DNA of 50,638 nt, taken from JAUYIV01 sp035464675. GTDB lineage: Bacteria > Actinomycetota > Acidimicrobiia > Spongiisociales > UBA11373. The DNA is taken from NCBI GenBank assembly GCA_035464675.1, contig DATHSA010000059.1, positions 1 through 50,638 of the forward strand. Reading direction: 5' to 3'. This document shows, in pieces, positions 48,692 through 50,638 of the stretch. A program made the position numbers and the translations under genes. The notes beneath the pieces were generated by a model. The model made no database searches. It was given only the letters and a program-made list of their open reading frames with translations, and was not told the DNA's origin. The first letter of the stretch is position 1, and each line of letters opens with the position of its first letter.

Positions 48692-50559
48692 TGGAGACCC
48701 TGATCACGCTTGCGCTGCTCCTCCCGCTCGGGGGCACGGTGCTGCTCGTGCTGATCGGTCGGCGCCTCCCCGAGCCCTTTGCCGGCGTCATCGGCACCCT
48801 CACGGTGGCGGGATCCTTCGCCTGCGTCGCCGTCGCCTCCGCGGACTTCTTCACCGGCACCGGCGAACCGGTGGCGACCTCGTGGTTCGAGTGGTTCCCA
48901 GCCTTCGGCGTCGATGCGGCGTTCCGATTCGACCAGCTCTCGGCCCTGATGACGCTGGTGGTCACCGGGGTCGGCGCCCTCATCCACCTCTACTCGATCG
49001 GGTACATGCACGGCGATCCGCGGTTCGGGCGTTTCTTCACCTACCTGAACCTCTTCATCGTCTCGATGCTGATCCTGGTGCTCGCCGACAACTTCGCGGT
49101 GCTGTTCGTCGGTTGGGAGCTGGTGGGCCTGTGCTCCTACCTGTTGATCTCGTTCTGGTTCGAGCGGGAGACCGCGGCGGCGGCGGGCAAAAAGGCATTC
49201 GTGGTCAACCGGGTCGGCGACGTCGGGTTCATCGTCGCCCTCATGCTGGTGTTCTCAGCTTTCGGGACCTTCGAGTTCGGCGAGGTCTTCGAGGCTGCGC
49301 CGTCGGTCCTCGGCACGGGAACCGCGACGGCGATCGCCCTGCTCCTCATGGTGGGCGCCGCAGGCAAGTCGGCGCAGTTGCCCCTGTACGTCTGGCTCCC
49401 CGACGCCATGGAGGGCCCGACGCCGGTGTCGGCGCTGATCCACGCCGCCACCATGGTCACGGCCGGCGTATACCTGGTGGCGCGCACCGGGGTGATCTTC
49501 GAGCTGGCCCCGGTCGCCGCCGGGGTGGTGGCCATCGTCGGCGCAGCGACGGCGCTGTTTGCGGCGACCATCGCCGTCGCCCAGACCGACATCAAGCGGG
49601 TCCTCGCCTACTCGACGATCAGCCAGCTGGGGTACATGTTCATGGGCGTCGGCGCTGCCGCCCACGTCGCCGGGCTGTTCCACCTGATGACCCACGCCTT
49701 CTTCAAGGCGCTGCTGTTCCTCGGCGCCGGCGCGGTGATCCACGGGATGCACGACGAGCAGGACATGCGGAAGATGGGCGGGCTGGCCCGGAAGATGCCG
49801 GTGACGTTCGTCACGATGGCGATCGCCTGGCTGGCGATCTCGGGGATTCCGCCCCTGGCCGGGTACTGGTCGAAGGACGAGATCCTCGGCACCGTGTTCG
49901 AACGCGGGGGCCTGTGGACCGTGCTCTGGGGCGTCGGCATCGTGACCGCGCTGATCACCGCGTTCTACATGACCCGGATGATGTGGCTCACCTTCTTCGG
50001 CTCCCCGCGCTGGGAGGAGGGGGTGCAGCCCCACGAGTCGCCCCGGGTGATGACGGTGCCCCTCATGGCGCTCGCCGGCCTCTCGATCGTCGGCGGGCTG
50101 GTGAACACTCCCTTCCGCCTGGCGCTGGAGCACTTCCTGGAGCCGGCGTTCCACGGGGTCTCGCTGGCGCACCCGCCCGAGGGGACGACTCTCTGGGTCC
50201 TCGCCGGTGCCTCGGTGGTCGCGGCGCTCGCCGGGATCGCCCTCGCCGCCAGGAGGTACCGCGACCCGGTGCCCGCCGAGGAGGGGATGGGATGGCGGGT
50301 CCTGGGCCGCGGCTATTACGTCGACGACCTCTACGGCCAGGTGTTCGCCCGTACCGGCAAACTCGGCGCCGCCTGGCTCGCCTTCCGTTTCGACTCGAGG
50401 GGCATCGATGGCGCCGTGGAGGGTGTGGGCGCACTGACCCGCAGGGTGGGTTCCTGGCTGCGCCCCCTCCAGACCGGGTTCGTGAGGTCCTACGGGGTGG
50501 CGATCGTGTTCGGCGCGGTCGCGCTGCTGGCGTGGTTCCTGTCGAGGGGGGCGCTGTGA
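48691..50559 (+). CDS. nuoL: NADH-quinone oxidoreductase subunit L
   Basis: A 622-residue antiporter-like proton-pumping subunit. Signature: VGWELVGLCSYLLISFW, LPLYVWLPDAMEGPTPVSAL followed by IHAATMVTAGVYL, with the conserved Glu and Lys. The C-terminal lateral helix region is present. The next operon gene (expected nuoM) is beyond the window. Confidence 0.95.
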   Translation: METLITLALLLPLGGTVLLVLIGRRLPEPFAGVIGTLTVAGSFACVAVASADFFTGTGEPVATSWFEWFPAFGVDAAFRFDQLSALMTLVVTGVGALIHLYSIGYMHGDPRFGRFFTYLNLFIVSMLILVLADNFAVLFVGWELVGLCSYLLISFWFERETAAAAGKKAFVVNRVGDVGFIVALMLVFSAFGTFEFGEVFEAAPSVLGTGTATAIALLLMVGAAGKSAQLPLYVWLPDAMEGPTPVSALIHAATMVTAGVYLVARTGVIFELAPVAAGVVAIVGAATALFAATIAVAQTDIKRVLAYSTISQLGYMFMGVGAAAHVAGLFHLMTHAFFKALLFLGAGAVIHGMHDEQDMRKMGGLARKMPVTFVTMAIAWLAISGIPPLAGYWSKDEILGTVFERGGLWTVLWGVGIVTALITAFYMTRMMWLTFFGSPRWEEGVQPHESPRVMTVPLMALAGLSIVGGLVNTPFRLALEHFLEPAFHGVSLAHPPEGTTLWVLAGASVVAALAGIALAARRYRDPVPAEEGMGWRVLGRGYYVDDLYGQVFARTGKLGAAWLAFRFDSRGIDGAVEGVGALTRRVGSWLRPLQTGFVRSYGVAIVFGAVALLAWFLSRGAL

Positions 50560-50589
50560 TGGTTGGTCGCTGTCGTCTCGCGTACGGAA

Positions 50590-50638
50590 TCGTTACCTGT
50601 TACCCGGAGAGGAGCATTGATCGGATCGCCCCGGGACA
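50590..50638. repeat. Second copy of the nuo palindromic element, cut by the window edge
   Basis: CGTTACCTGTTACCCGG, then the left arm GAGGAGCATTGATCGG and 14 following bases almost identical to 41447-41460 (ATCGCCCYGGGAC). Located 31 bp after nuoL. Confidence 0.85.

Overview
The window is about 50.6 kb of GC-rich, densely coded bacterial DNA with GTG and TTG starts and many 1-8 nt gene overlaps. The content points to an actinobacterium, perhaps a deep branch such as Acidimicrobiia: mycothiol-type glycosyltransferase MshA followed by a YbjN protein, Rex next to a glutaredoxin-like gene, an RsiG-like protein, a B12-dependent ribonucleotide reductase, and many start codons sitting 6-8 nt after a TANNNT -10 box (leaderless style). 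The class assignment is inference; no rRNA gene is present.

Layout. 1-1995: 3' truncated class II ribonucleotide reductase (nrdJ, minus strand). 2.3-9.0 kb: amidase, lipoproteins, a GDSL/SGNH hydrolase with a membrane domain, a 58-residue zinc ribbon, a cytochrome c lipoprotein and a triple-repeat lipoprotein. 9.0-16.1 kb: tyrosine and acyl-CoA catabolism (HMG-CoA-lyase-like, 4-hydroxyphenylpyruvate dioxygenase, fumarylacetoacetase with an uncharacterised partner, a double-hotdog MaoC dehydratase) and a MoaD-like/membrane fusion protein. 16.3-26.7 kb: hisC, an M23 peptidase, an RsiG-like protein, asparaginase, a GNAT-like protein, mshA, YbjN, a non-coding interval with clustered DnaA-box-like sites and a candidate structured RNA, a VOC protein, a Clp1-like P-loop protein, a SAM hydrolase homologue, a glutaredoxin-like protein and rex.

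26.7-35.5 kb is an unusual respiratory locus. A minus-strand operon encodes a split b6-type cytochrome b, a Rieske protein, a diheme cytochrome c, an 8Fe ferredoxin and two unknown membrane proteins. Divergently, a gene fuses a CcoN-like membrane domain, in which none of the expected heme and copper histidines can be seen, to a CcoO-like monoheme cytochrome c; it overlaps a gene for a membrane-anchored monoheme cytochrome c. A short helical motif recurs in the second half of cytochrome b and twice in that last protein, linking the two transcription units. 35.6-50.6 kb: threonine aldolase, a geranylgeranyl-reductase-family (menaquinone reductase-like) gene, a decayed DUF1761-type pseudogene, and the nuoA-L NADH dehydrogenase operon, cut off after nuoL.

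Through the whole window the gaps carry short tandem arrays of 7-bp units (GGGYRAC and its complement, plus GCGAATC-like and GGCTGGT versions), some joined to hairpins. One array lies inside the nuoI reading frame and encodes its C-terminal tail; a 94-bp palindrome framed by heptamers lies between nuoD and nuoE, and a second copy begins at the right edge of the window after nuoL.
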